Shown here: piece by piece, positions 28,371 through 37,089 of the stretch | Layout of the letters: each line of letters starts with the position of its first letter | Numbering within the stretch: position 1 is the stretch's first letter | Assembly: GCF_018917525.1 (NCBI RefSeq) | Contig: NZ_JAHLOS010000013.1 | Span: forward strand, 40,623 to 104,622 | From: Enterococcus raffinosus | GTDB taxonomy: Bacteria > Bacillota > Bacilli > Lactobacillales > Enterococcaceae | Reading direction: 5' to 3' | Length of the DNA stretch: 64,000 bases | Program-made: the position numbers and the translations under genes | The notes under the pieces: generated by a model | Databases searched by the model: none | Seen by the model: only the letters and a program-made list of their open reading frames with translations | What the model was told of the DNA's origin: nothing

Positions 28371-28417
28371 AAAGCAGCAACTACCACCGTTGCTTTGATT
28401 TAAGTTTTCTCACCATC

Positions 28418-28454
28418 ATTGTAAGGGAGAAATTTTCCAATGTCAACGTTTTCT
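28418..28454 (-). promoter_or_regulatory. licT operon promoter with cre overlapping the -35
   Basis: Minus strand TTGACA (complement 28441-28446), 17-bp spacer, TACAAT (28418-28423). AGAAAACGTTGACA (28441-28454) matches the cre consensus at 13 of 14 positions and includes the -35, so CcpA binding would block the promoter. Confidence 0.8.
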
Positions 28455-28485
28455 TTGGCTACATTTCGCAGCTCGCTTAAAAAGG

Positions 28486-29367
28486 CTATCGTTTTGTCTG
28501 GTAATGCCCCTTAACAAAAAACACCCCTAGCATCACAATGATAATCCCAACGATTTCCTTCAAAGATAAGTATTCAGAAAAAATAAAAAACGAATAAATC
28601 GAGGCAATAACAGGCTGGCACAGGCAAATAACCGTCGATAAATTTACACTTAGCTTCCCTTGACAATGGGCCAATAAATTATGACCAATCACCTGCAAAC
28701 AGAATGTTAGTCCTAACAATGGAGCAATTTCAATCGCTCCTCTTGGCACCTGAATCCCTTCTGTTACCAGAGCTACGACACCAAGTGTGATTCCACTACC
28801 GATTCCGCTGATCAACATAATGACGCTGCTTTGATAACGATCCCGCAAACGGTAGGAAATCAATAAAAAGCCTGCGTAGAAAATCGATGCGCAAAACGCT
28901 AACAGGTCGCCTACATAACTTTCTGGCGTAGGATCAAGTTTCCCGCCTAAAAGAATAAAGACACCGATCAATGTAATGCTGGCTCCCACTAGAAAAAATT
29001 TCGACACTCGTTCTTTAAACAGAAAATACGATACTGGAATAACGGTAAAAGGTGTTAAATTTGTCAGCAAGTTGGCATTAGCGACGGAAGTATAACTAAA
29101 GGAAAGATTCCAAAGAGCGATATCTCCTGCTAAGAAAACTCCTGCCATGCCTAAGATCCAAATATCTTTTTTAGTCAATGTTTTTAACTGCCTATAAGCG
29201 AATGGTAACAGCAAGGGCAGCGAAAATAAAATTCGATAAAACCCTGTGCTTATCGGCGGCAAACTACTTAGCTTTACAAAAATTCCTCCTGTCGCTAAAA
29301 AAGCAATCGCAATTAATTCAATAAAAACATCTTTTGTATCATTGGTACGGTCAATTATACGAATCAT
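28486..29367 (-). CDS. EamA (DMT superfamily) transporter
   Basis: 293-residue membrane protein with about ten hydrophobic segments arranged as two EamA repeats (first from AIAFLATGGIFVKLS, second from LLAFCASIFYAGFLL). Members export metabolites, amino acids or, when paired with MocR regulators, pyridoxine-related compounds. It is divergent from the MocR/PdxR gene at 29481 with a 113-bp shared control region, a pairing seen for substrates related to pyridoxal phosphate or amino acids. The substrate is not determined. Confidence 0.85.
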   Translation of the reverse strand: MIRIIDRTNDTKDVFIELIAIAFLATGGIFVKLSSLPPISTGFYRILFSLPLLLPFAYRQLKTLTKKDIWILGMAGVFLAGDIALWNLSFSYTSVANANLLTNLTPFTVIPVSYFLFKERVSKFFLVGASITLIGVFILLGGKLDPTPESYVGDLLAFCASIFYAGFLLISYRLRDRYQSSVIMLISGIGSGITLGVVALVTEGIQVPRGAIEIAPLLGLTFCLQVIGHNLLAHCQGKLSVNLSTVICLCQPVIASIYSFFIFSEYLSLKEIVGIIIVMLGVFFVKGHYQTKR

Positions 29368-29434
29368 TGTTTCCCCTCCATCATAATCTGAACTGCTTAC
29401 AGAGTATGATATACTGTCATTGGTACTATAAGAA

Positions 29435-29462
29435 GACCCACTAATGAAAAAAAGTATGGGTC
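29435..29462 (+). promoter_or_regulatory. Inverted repeat in the EamA/MocR control region
   Basis: GACCCA at 29435-29440 and TGGGTC at 29457-29462, just upstream of the mocR ribosome binding site. The position suits an operator or a small leader hairpin. Confidence 0.35.
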
Positions 29463-29480
29463 CACTAAAGGAGAATCACG

Positions 29481-30893
29481 ATGATTTACTTAGATCGCGA
29501 AAGTAACATACCTTTGTATTCACAAATATACGATCAAATCAAACTGGAAATTCTAAATGGAACTCTTAAAGAAGATGAGCTCCTGACTGGCAGCAGAGCT
29601 TTTGCGGATGTGCTAGGGGTTAGTCGAAATACGGTGAATACCGCCTACGGTCAATTGATTGCGGAAGGCTATGTCGTTTCAATAAAGGGAATCGGCCTGC
29701 GCATCAAGCAGGTACCAACGCTCTCGACTAAAGCAGAAATGACGAAAACAAGCAAAGCAAAGTCTAGAGATGATCAGAAAGCAACCCCCGAGATCATTTA
29801 CGATTTAACTAACAGCAGTCAAACTAGCGATCTATTTCCAAAAAAGCTTTGGAAGCGTTATACCATGGAATGCCTTGACTTTCTTACCGATGAATCAAAA
29901 TTAACCTCCTATCAGGAGAAGCAGGGAGAACTTTATTTAAGGGAAAACTTGCTTACTTATTTGAGGAAAATACGAGGTGTCCACTGTGATGCACGTCAAA
30001 TCATTATTACCTGTGGGCTGCAGCAATCGCTTGACTACTTGTGTAAATTGCTCTCTTGTGAACAGCAAACATTCTTGATGGAGGAACCAGGTTTTGATCG
30101 AGCAAGTGCGGTGTTTAAGTTGAACAAGATTAAGATTAAAACTGTTCCGATTGATGAAAGTGGATTGATTGTTGCGGATCTTCCTTACGACAAAAACGCT
30201 CGTGCAATCTACACAACCCCTTCGCATCAATTTCCGACAGGAGCAACCTTGACTATTGATCGTCGCTATGAATTATTAGAATGGGCAGAAAGAAACGATT
30301 CATTCATTATTGAGGATGATTTTGATAGCGAATTACGTTATTACGCTAAACCGATTCCTGCTTTGCAATCGATTGATGAAAATAATCGGGTGATTTACTT
30401 GGGGACTTTTTCTAAAACGCTATCTCCTTCTATTCGGATGGGCTACATGATATTGCCGTCGCAATTACATCAACGCTATTTAGAACTATTCGAACCTTAC
30501 AATAGTACCGTTCCATTAATTAATCAGTATGTTGTCGCACGTTTGATTGAAACAGGCCATTATGAGCGCCACATTCGCCGCCTGAATCAGACCTTTCGAA
30601 AGCGGCTGGAACAATTTTCAAAAGAACTGGCCGATGTCAAAGACAAAATTAAAATATCTAGTAATGGGAGTGGGCAATACTTTCTTCTAACCTTCACACA
30701 GCCCGTTCAACAGAAACAATTGATTGAGTGCGCATTAAATCATGGTGTAAAAGTCTATTCCACCATGAAATTTTGGCAGGAAAAAGCGGATTGCCCGCCC
30801 AACACCTTATTTCTAGGCTTTAGCAAAATCGACCTAACAGATATTCCAGATTGTGTCTCTCGTCTAAAGAAGGCCTGGACAAACTGGCTATAA
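29481..30893 (+). CDS. MocR/PdxR-family regulator (GntR domain fused to aminotransferase fold)
   Basis: 470 residues. GntR winged helix at 1-70 (SNIPLYSQIYDQIKLEILNG, GVSRNTVNTAYGQLIAEGYV), a linker, then a class I aminotransferase-like domain from about 110 to the end. The PLP lysine lies in GTFSKTLSPSIRMGY, with upstream SHQFPTGATL and EDDFDSELRY. These regulators bind PLP, sometimes with an amino compound, and control vitamin B6, GABA/taurine or transport genes. It is divergent from the EamA transporter, its likely target. A ribosome binding site AAAGGAG precedes the start. Confidence 0.9.
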   Translation: MIYLDRESNIPLYSQIYDQIKLEILNGTLKEDELLTGSRAFADVLGVSRNTVNTAYGQLIAEGYVVSIKGIGLRIKQVPTLSTKAEMTKTSKAKSRDDQKATPEIIYDLTNSSQTSDLFPKKLWKRYTMECLDFLTDESKLTSYQEKQGELYLRENLLTYLRKIRGVHCDARQIIITCGLQQSLDYLCKLLSCEQQTFLMEEPGFDRASAVFKLNKIKIKTVPIDESGLIVADLPYDKNARAIYTTPSHQFPTGATLTIDRRYELLEWAERNDSFIIEDDFDSELRYYAKPIPALQSIDENNRVIYLGTFSKTLSPSIRMGYMILPSQLHQRYLELFEPYNSTVPLINQYVVARLIETGHYERHIRRLNQTFRKRLEQFSKELADVKDKIKISSNGSGQYFLLTFTQPVQQKQLIECALNHGVKVYSTMKFWQEKADCPPNTLFLGFSKIDLTDIPDCVSRLKKAWTNWL

Positions 30894-30900
30894 GTCAAGC

Positions 30901-31281
30901 TTACTCATTCACTATTGGAAAAGTACCAATTTTATCACTTAATTTGAAAATTGTTGGTGACGCACCAGTTGAATTCATTTGAGCTATCCGAGTGTTCCTT
31001 TTATCTGAACTTTGTACTAGAGGATCATGAATTAAATCCTTTGATACAGTTCTCTGCGTCGTATTCTTGTTGTTCACTTGAGTCTTCTTTGGTTGTTGAG
31101 CGTTTTTCTTTATGGTTCCAGTATTCGGTAAAACTTTCTTGCTGACAAAGGTTACTTGAAGTTCAGGCTGATAAAATTGTTGGTAAAGCAGGTAGCTTCC
31201 GACGCTGCTCAATAGCAGCAGCACTGAAATAAGCAGTGTCACACGACGAATCTTATCTTGCTCCTGTGTAGTCCCTTCCAT
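30901..31281 (-). CDS. Small membrane-anchored protein of unknown function
   Basis: 126 residues from ATG at 31281, with GGAGG eight bases upstream. A short cytoplasmic N-terminus (MEGTTQEQDKIRR) is followed by one transmembrane helix (about 13-33), leaving about 90 residues outside that are rich in Lys, Thr, Asn and Gln (KKNAQQPKKTQVNNKNTTQ). No known domain recognised. It is convergent with the MocR gene with a 7-bp gap and is separated by a hairpin from the PASTA operon upstream. Confidence 0.6.
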   Translation of the reverse strand: MEGTTQEQDKIRRVTLLISVLLLLSSVGSYLLYQQFYQPELQVTFVSKKVLPNTGTIKKNAQQPKKTQVNNKNTTQRTVSKDLIHDPLVQSSDKRNTRIAQMNSTGASPTIFKLSDKIGTFPIVNE

Positions 31282-31387
31282 TATTAAAGCCTCCATTTTA
31301 ACAAAAACAAATAAATGACATTTTCTATAATTTAATATTAATATAATAGTTGTTATTTTGCAAATAATTATTTTTAAACATTCATAA

Positions 31388-31423
31388 ATAAACCCATCCG
31401 ATGATTTATCGAATAGGTTTATA
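31388..31423 (-). terminator. Terminator at the end of the PASTA/ABC operon
   Basis: Minus strand ATAAACCTATTCGAT / ATCGGATGGGTTTAT stem followed by TTATG. It lies 60 bp beyond the PASTA gene stop. Confidence 0.6.
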
Positions 31424-31485
31424 CATTTTATTCACTTTTTATTAAAACAGTGACTTTGACTGATACTTGAGGATTTTCTCAACAA

Positions 31486-32904
31486 CTACTCATTAGGCGT
31501 TGCTTGATTCCCGTCATCTGTACTGTCACCGTTCGTATTATTAGGAAAACTAGTTGGTGCGGAGCCCAAATTACCTAAACTAATATCGATGGAAACCGTA
31601 AGATTCAGCGGAACATAATCACTGAAATGACTCATTCCCACAACAGTCCCTTTCGGCTGATCGGAGTCAACCCGCCGAATGACATAATTAATGTTGGCAC
31701 CTTTGGATTGAAACTCATCGTGGAAGTATTTTTGCAGTCCGCCTTCCACCATCGTGCCGCGTAAATCTTTCATATAAGGTTGCCCCAAGGAATACAACAC
31801 CTTGATCGTTAAATTATCCTTCGCGCTTAGTACCTTCCCAGCCTCTTCACTTTGGGAGACCAATTGACCATAAGGCAGATTTTCCGTGTAGATGCCTTTT
31901 GCCTGAATTTGTACCCCCTCCAAGGCAGAGCTTGCATCGTCCAAACTGTATTCTGAAAAATTAGGTACGACATAGCCCTTGCCCAAAGAAACAGTAACCT
32001 TCATCTTTTCTTTTTTGGCAATTTTTTCATCCTTGGCAATACTTTGCTCCATGATACTATCGGCTGGAATATCGTTTGAGGTTTTTTCCTCATAAGTCAT
32101 ATCGATTTCATTATTTTTGGCCCAGGTTTCAACTTCACTACGCGGCTTACGCAGAAAATCGGGAACCTTGATATCCTTTTGATAGGTTTGTTCGCCTTTA
32201 GAAAAATAAACCTTCGCAGCATCTTTTCGTTGATAGGTTTCTGGTGTCACTTCAGCATTGGCAATTTCAAAGCGAATCGGCCGTCCCTTTTCAATCGTAT
32301 CGCTGTATTCCTCAATCAATGAAAGATTATCCGCTTTTTTCTCTTTGATCCATCTTTCCACCTGCTGCTTGTTCATCTGCATAAAATCAGGGAATGGAAT
32401 TTTTTCTTTAGGGTCTGCCCCCAGACTGTTGGTGACGTTCAAAATGCCGCCTTTTTTAATCCGTGAACCACTTTTTTGTTCCTGTGCAAGAATAGTATTC
32501 GCATCTTTAGCTAAATCATAGGATTCCTTGATTTTGGTTTTGATTTTATTTTCCGAAGCCCAAACCTGTAGATCAGATAAACTTTTTCCGATAAAATTCG
32601 GAACCTTAACATGGGTTTGCTGATAGTAAAATCCCCCTAAAGCTAGAACAGCGGCGATTGCTCCCAGAATGACCCAGCGACGTTTCTTCCTTTTCTGTTT
32701 TTTATAGGAAGGATCAATCTCGACAGAAGCCTCATTTGTTTTATTTCTACTTCTAAGCTTTGGTTCGGGCGCCTTCTCTTGTTTTTCCGACGAGACTTCC
32801 TGCTTCACTTTTTTAGGAGCTTCCTTTTTGGGCTCTCGCGGTTCTTTTTCCTGCTTGCGGCGATCATAATTATCTCCGTTAAAGTTTGATAAAAAATCAC
32901 TCAT
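31486..32904 (-). CDS. Membrane-anchored protein with tandem PASTA-like domains (no kinase)
   Basis: About 472 residues from ATG at 32904; its first codons overlap the stop of the upstream ATPase gene. A charged, Lys/Glu-rich cytoplasmic tail (1-76) leads to one membrane helix (about 77-93). Outside are about five PASTA-type units of 65-70 residues: 99-162 (VKVPNFIGKSL), 169-235 (partial), 244-308 (IKVPDFLRKP), 311-374 (YVVPNFSEYS) and 375-444 (divergent), then a polar Asn/Asp-rich tail. PASTA domains bind peptidoglycan fragments or beta-lactams and normally belong to Ser/Thr kinases or PBPs; here neither catalytic domain is present. Being last in a two-component/ABC operon, it may be a sensor or accessory subunit. 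Confidence 0.82.
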   Translation of the reverse strand: MSDFLSNFNGDNYDRRKQEKEPREPKKEAPKKVKQEVSSEKQEKAPEPKLRSRNKTNEASVEIDPSYKKQKRKKRRWVILGAIAAVLALGGFYYQQTHVKVPNFIGKSLSDLQVWASENKIKTKIKESYDLAKDANTILAQEQKSGSRIKKGGILNVTNSLGADPKEKIPFPDFMQMNKQQVERWIKEKKADNLSLIEEYSDTIEKGRPIRFEIANAEVTPETYQRKDAAKVYFSKGEQTYQKDIKVPDFLRKPRSEVETWAKNNEIDMTYEEKTSNDIPADSIMEQSIAKDEKIAKKEKMKVTVSLGKGYVVPNFSEYSLDDASSALEGVQIQAKGIYTENLPYGQLVSQSEEAGKVLSAKDNLTIKVLYSLGQPYMKDLRGTMVEGGLQKYFHDEFQSKGANINYVIRRVDSDQPKGTVVGMSHFSDYVPLNLTVSIDISLGNLGSAPTSFPNNTNGDSTDDGNQATPNE

Positions 32905-33571
32905 ACGGCAGCAGCTCACCTTGATTTAAGTAAAAAGTCTGATCAGACTGTTCCGCGATTTCTCTGGAATGCGTCACGACGATTACACATTTATTATGAA
33001 TCGAAGCCAATTCCTTGAAAATCGTCACAATCTCCTCTTCCATCCCAACATCTAGATTGCCCGTTGGTTCATCCGCTAAAATGATGTCTACGTTGGTCGC
33101 TAAGGCTCGTGCGATTGCGATCCGTTGCTGTTCACCACCTGAAAGCTGATTGACTAATCGATCCGCCTTAACCTTGTTAATTCCAATATAATCCAAAAGA
33201 TTGTAGGCAATTTCAGTCGTATCTTTAGGCATTTCGTTATCCGTGATGGACATGGCTACCAATACATTTTCTAATCCTGTCAAATAAGGAACCAGATTGT
33301 AATTTTGAAAAATAATACTGACATCGTCTCTGCGAAAACGGTCGTAACCAATGTGCCTGATATCTTCACCATTATATAAAATTTCACCTGCTGTCGGAGC
33401 ATCTAAGGCACTGATTAAGGATAAAAAGGTGGTTTTTCCTGACCCTGATTCACCTAAAATCGTATAGAATTGCCCTTTTTCAAATTTCACTGAGGTATCT
33501 TGCAGGATCATCCGTCTTTTTTCACCATCTTGATAGAAATAGCTTAAGTCTTTTGCTTCTAAAATCGTCAT
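32897..33571 (-). CDS. ABC transporter ATPase, MacB/LolD type
   Basis: 224 residues, the standard length. Walker A GESGSGKTT (about 37-45), Q-loop FQNYNLV, signature QLSGGEQQRIAIARALA, Walker B IILADEPTGNLD and switch His in VVTHSREIA are all canonical. It energizes a FtsX-type permease and starts 12 bp after the permease gene at 33584. With the paired upstream genes it forms a double ABC cluster under one two-component system. Confidence 0.92.
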   Translation of the reverse strand: MTILEAKDLSYFYQDGEKRRMILQDTSVKFEKGQFYTILGESGSGKTTFLSLISALDAPTAGEILYNGEDIRHIGYDRFRRDDVSIIFQNYNLVPYLTGLENVLVAMSITDNEMPKDTTEIAYNLLDYIGINKVKADRLVNQLSGGEQQRIAIARALATNVDIILADEPTGNLDVGMEEEIVTIFKELASIHNKCVIVVTHSREIAEQSDQTFYLNQGELLPYE

Positions 33572-33583
33572 TGTCCATTCCTC

Positions 33584-35059
33584 CTACATCATGATTTTCT
33601 TCGGATTCAACCGCATCACATACGTTAAAGGTAAAACAGCGGCTAAAAGTATCGTTCCGATACCAGCGATCAGATAGGTCGCAATGTATGTCATAGAAAA
33701 ACGTACTTCGTAATTATTTAAGACATCTTGATTTGACAACGAGGAAGCTAAAACCGAAGCATTTCCGCCCATTGAAATCATTTGCGAACCGATGTCCTGT
33801 GCAGACTGATCCATCGCATCCCCTGCAATCAATGATTCAGAGACCATTTTCCCTAAAATATTTCCTGATACTAAGGAAATCAGTAAAGCAGCTAGACTAA
33901 TCACTAACAATTCAGCAATGACCTGCTTCATGATATTCTTTCGATGCTCTCCCAGTGATAAATAAATCCCCCACTCATGTCGGCGATCCTTCATAAACAA
34001 CACGACTACGAGAGTAATGATCAATAAGGAGGCTAGAATCGCCAGCAGTACAACATAACCAGAGATTTTAGAAAGGCGCTTAACACTTGCCCCTACCTTG
34101 TCAAACTCATCCGTGGAAGCAACCGCTTTATAGCCATCTGGCAATAACGGCTTCATTTCCTTTTTAAAAGCAGCCACATCATCCGGTGATTTCAGAGTAA
34201 AAATCGGCGACACTTCCCCCTCAGAATCTTCCTTCAATTCTTCCGGCTGGTTGTCCATCTCGATCTTATTGATTTCCCGTACTAAACCGTTGGAAACAAA
34301 AGCGGTGTTGTATTGCTCCAATTCAGTAATCTGCTGGTTCAGAGCGTCTTGTCCGTTTTGTCCTTCTTTTTTCTTTTTTTCAAGCTTGATTGGTTCAAAC
34401 AAGCCCACGATCTTGATGCCATGCTCTGTGGAATCCTGAGTATCCATTGAGCCGTCCTCTTTCGGAAGCAAAGTAACGGTATCTAAAACCATTTGGTCAC
34501 CAACGGATAGGCCATTTTCATCGGCCACCTTCTTAGAAATCAACGCTACTGGTTTTTTGCCCGCCAGTTCTTCTTTAGTCAGCATACGGCCATCAACCAG
34601 CTTAACTTTTTTATTTTTGAAATCCATTGGTTCGGTGCTATTACTCCCCTTTAAGGTCATTGAATTGTAGGGGGTAGCGAAATGAATGTCTCCTTGATCT
34701 TGAAGTTCATAGGTTTTGAACTTCTTCACATACAAGTAAGCCATATAGCTATAATCATAATCTTTTACATAAGGTGACGCGCCCATTTTTTTAATGGTTT
34801 CTTCCTTTAATCGTTCGTTCTGGGAGGACGCCTGTATCTCACCATTTTCATTTTGCTCCAGTAATTTGTTTAAATCCGGTTCGGCAGAGACCGTTGCTCC
34901 TAACTCCTGTTTCATCTTCTTTTCAACATTGGTTGTTGATTGCTGGATCGCAATTGCTCCGGCAATGACATTTCCTAATACAAAAATGACCGCAAATAGG
35001 ATCAATGATTTCCCTTTTGTTCTAAAGATACTGTTTTTTGCTCGTTTCCAAAAATTCAT
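33584..35059 (-). CDS. FtsX/MacB-type ABC permease
   Basis: 491 residues. One N-terminal membrane helix (about 18-38), a large extracytoplasmic MacB-like domain (about 40-335), then three C-terminal helices (about 338-358, 385-410, 455-475) in the FtsX arrangement. It ends in LTYVMRLNPKKIMM, typical of this family. MacB-type permeases act as mechanotransmitters for export, or for lipoprotein or antimicrobial peptide handling, rather than classical importers. Its partner ATPase follows 12 bp downstream. Confidence 0.88.
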   Translation of the reverse strand: MNFWKRAKNSIFRTKGKSLILFAVIFVLGNVIAGAIAIQQSTTNVEKKMKQELGATVSAEPDLNKLLEQNENGEIQASSQNERLKEETIKKMGASPYVKDYDYSYMAYLYVKKFKTYELQDQGDIHFATPYNSMTLKGSNSTEPMDFKNKKVKLVDGRMLTKEELAGKKPVALISKKVADENGLSVGDQMVLDTVTLLPKEDGSMDTQDSTEHGIKIVGLFEPIKLEKKKKEGQNGQDALNQQITELEQYNTAFVSNGLVREINKIEMDNQPEELKEDSEGEVSPIFTLKSPDDVAAFKKEMKPLLPDGYKAVASTDEFDKVGASVKRLSKISGYVVLLAILASLLIITLVVVLFMKDRRHEWGIYLSLGEHRKNIMKQVIAELLVISLAALLISLVSGNILGKMVSESLIAGDAMDQSAQDIGSQMISMGGNASVLASSLSNQDVLNNYEVRFSMTYIATYLIAGIGTILLAAVLPLTYVMRLNPKKIMM

Positions 35060-35110
35060 CGTAACATCCTTCCTATCAAAGAACTTAGATGGTTGGAAAG
35101 CGAGATCATG

Positions 35111-35785
35111 CTACAGTTCGACTTGCTCTTTGATGAAGAGTAACTTCCCTCCATTAAGCCCCCATAGCTCATCCGCAAATTTGACCGATTGCGTAGATTG
35201 TGTCGTAAAAATGAAACATTTCTTTTCCTGCAGACTAAGACTTCTAAGCTTATTCATGGCAAAAGATACTCCGCACTCACTAAAAACCTTTTCAGGCTCA
35301 TCGACTAAAATCAATTGCGCCCGCTTTTTCAGCAATAATTTTGCTAAAGCAACGAGCTGTTGATCTTTCTTACTTAATTTAGTCAAGGGAATGTTTAACT
35401 GTTTTTCCAATAGACCTATCGATAACAAGCCGCGTATTAACACGTCCTTATCAACCTTTCTACCGGATAATAGTGTCTCCATTTCCAGATTGGCCAAGGC
35501 TGAGTCCTTCAGGAGACTGCCCTCTTGAAATAAGCAAGCGACCTCTTGGCTTCGATAGTGGTTTCGATCAATCTTAGCAATTTCTTGATGATCGTAAGTT
35601 AAGGAACCGCTAGAGCAAGTGATCAAACCAGCGAATAGGGCCAAAAGCGTAGACTTGCCACTGCCAGAATCACCAGAAATTTGGTAGCTTTTTCCTGTTT
35701 GAAAGCTGCCTCGAATCTTTTCAAATGTCTGGATCTTTGAATGTTTATAGCGATAGTTAACCTGATCCAAGTTCCATTTTGTCAT
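35111..35785 (-). CDS. ABC transporter ATPase with degenerate signature
   Basis: 224 residues of ABC ATPase fold. Walker A GDSGSGKST and Walker B LILVDEP are intact. The signature helix reads LTKLSKKDQQLVALAK instead of LSGGQ, and the switch His is replaced (FTTQST where the family has a VTH-like motif). Such losses usually indicate a non-catalytic site in a heterodimer or reduced activity. Its start overlaps the end of the permease gene upstream (ATGA). The intact ATPase at 32897 could provide the active half. The reading frame is complete, so this is not an obvious pseudogene. Confidence 0.82.
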   Translation of the reverse strand: MTKWNLDQVNYRYKHSKIQTFEKIRGSFQTGKSYQISGDSGSGKSTLLALFAGLITCSSGSLTYDHQEIAKIDRNHYRSQEVACLFQEGSLLKDSALANLEMETLLSGRKVDKDVLIRGLLSIGLLEKQLNIPLTKLSKKDQQLVALAKLLLKKRAQLILVDEPEKVFSECGVSFAMNKLRSLSLQEKKCFIFTTQSTQSVKFADELWGLNGGKLLFIKEQVEL

Positions 35786-37035
35786 GGCTTTGCCACCACC
35801 TGTAAGGGAGCACGAACAATTTTAGCAATTCGAAGATTGGTTATTATCAACATCATAAATAGACAGACTCCTAAAAAAAGAACTGCTGAATAATTTGTCC
35901 AACTGTCCATACTTTGCTCTAAATGGGGGATCGTCCAGTCAGCAAATGGCTCTTGTTCAGTCAAACTCTTTTGCAGCTTGATTAGCCACTCACCAGTAAT
36001 CCAGCCGCTCAATTGTCGAGAACTTAAAAATGCAATCACTCCGAGCCCAATTATAAGCAGGCTATTTTCTAATGAACTGCTCGCCGATAATAGCTTGAGA
36101 TTCATCCCCATCAAATGCAACGTATAAAAATCTTGTCGCTGATTAATCGCTAACGTGTAACAAACAGCAATCACTAAAGGCCCTATAATCAGTGCAACAA
36201 CTACTCCGTTAAACAACAGATCAAGCGTATCCTTAAATGACTTTAAAATTCCTTGCGACCAACTTTGATTAATTAGAGAATAATTTTTAAAAGATTTTGT
36301 TTTTTTAAAGTCTTTTACAAAATTTTTTAATTCCTTTTTATCGGTCAATTGATACATTACGCTAGAAAAATTCGAAACCATGTTTTGTTCCACCTCTAAC
36401 CCTGTTTCCCAGCTGATTAAGATGCTACTTGGTGCTGACGCCCATTCCATCGTTGAAAATTCAGCTATCCCGACAATCTCAATCTTCTGCTCTTGCCCTT
36501 TTGCTCCCAGCATAATTGTATCTCCTAGTTTCAACTTGTTAATCTTAGCCAAAGAACGACTAACCACACAGCTGTTCTTTTTTAAAGGAATATTCCCTTG
36601 GAGTTCAGCCTTTTTAGTGGACAACAATGTTTTTAACGCATCATCCTCCAACATTGACACTGATAAGTAGTCATCCTGATTTGGCTCCGATGAAGGGCTG
36701 GAAAAGCTGCCGAACATTTGATCTTCCGGTTGCTGCAAACTAGTTGGGATGATTCCCTGCCTCGTTAATTGACTCTTTTTTACATAAGGCTTTGCTTTTA
36801 ATGTTTCGTAATCGGTCATATTAAATTTGTTTGCTTGTTCATTTTTTAAATCTTGCACGCCTTTTATTATCGCTGCCGTCTGCTCTTGATAATCTGAAAA
36901 ATAGGCTGAAGCGGTTAAATAAACCTGCAGCAGCAAAAATACAAACAGCAAGATCATTAAAATGAAGCAGCCATTTTTTAGATGACTGAAGCGGTTGCGT
37001 TTAAGATTTAGCCAAGCATGTCGGATGATGATCAT
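35782..37035 (-). CDS. FtsX-type ABC permease, second of the pair
   Basis: 417 residues, shorter than the permease at 33584. N-terminal helix (about 22-45), extracytoplasmic domain (about 46-270) with an LKLGDTIMLG motif shared with MacB-like permeases, and three C-terminal helices (about 275-298, 325-345, 385-408). It lies directly upstream of, and overlaps, the degenerate ATPase gene and follows the histidine kinase by 54 bp. It probably forms a complex with that ATPase, possibly together with the second pair. Confidence 0.82.
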   Translation of the reverse strand: MIIIRHAWLNLKRNRFSHLKNGCFILMILLFVFLLLQVYLTASAYFSDYQEQTAAIIKGVQDLKNEQANKFNMTDYETLKAKPYVKKSQLTRQGIIPTSLQQPEDQMFGSFSSPSSEPNQDDYLSVSMLEDDALKTLLSTKKAELQGNIPLKKNSCVVSRSLAKINKLKLGDTIMLGAKGQEQKIEIVGIAEFSTMEWASAPSSILISWETGLEVEQNMVSNFSSVMYQLTDKKELKNFVKDFKKTKSFKNYSLINQSWSQGILKSFKDTLDLLFNGVVVALIIGPLVIAVCYTLAINQRQDFYTLHLMGMNLKLLSASSSLENSLLIIGLGVIAFLSSRQLSGWITGEWLIKLQKSLTEQEPFADWTIPHLEQSMDSWTNYSAVLFLGVCLFMMLIITNLRIAKIVRAPLQVVAKP

Positions 37036-37089
37036 CGCTTACTTCTCCTCCTATAAGCGTATCTTAGCAAATCCAGTGTTAACTGAATG

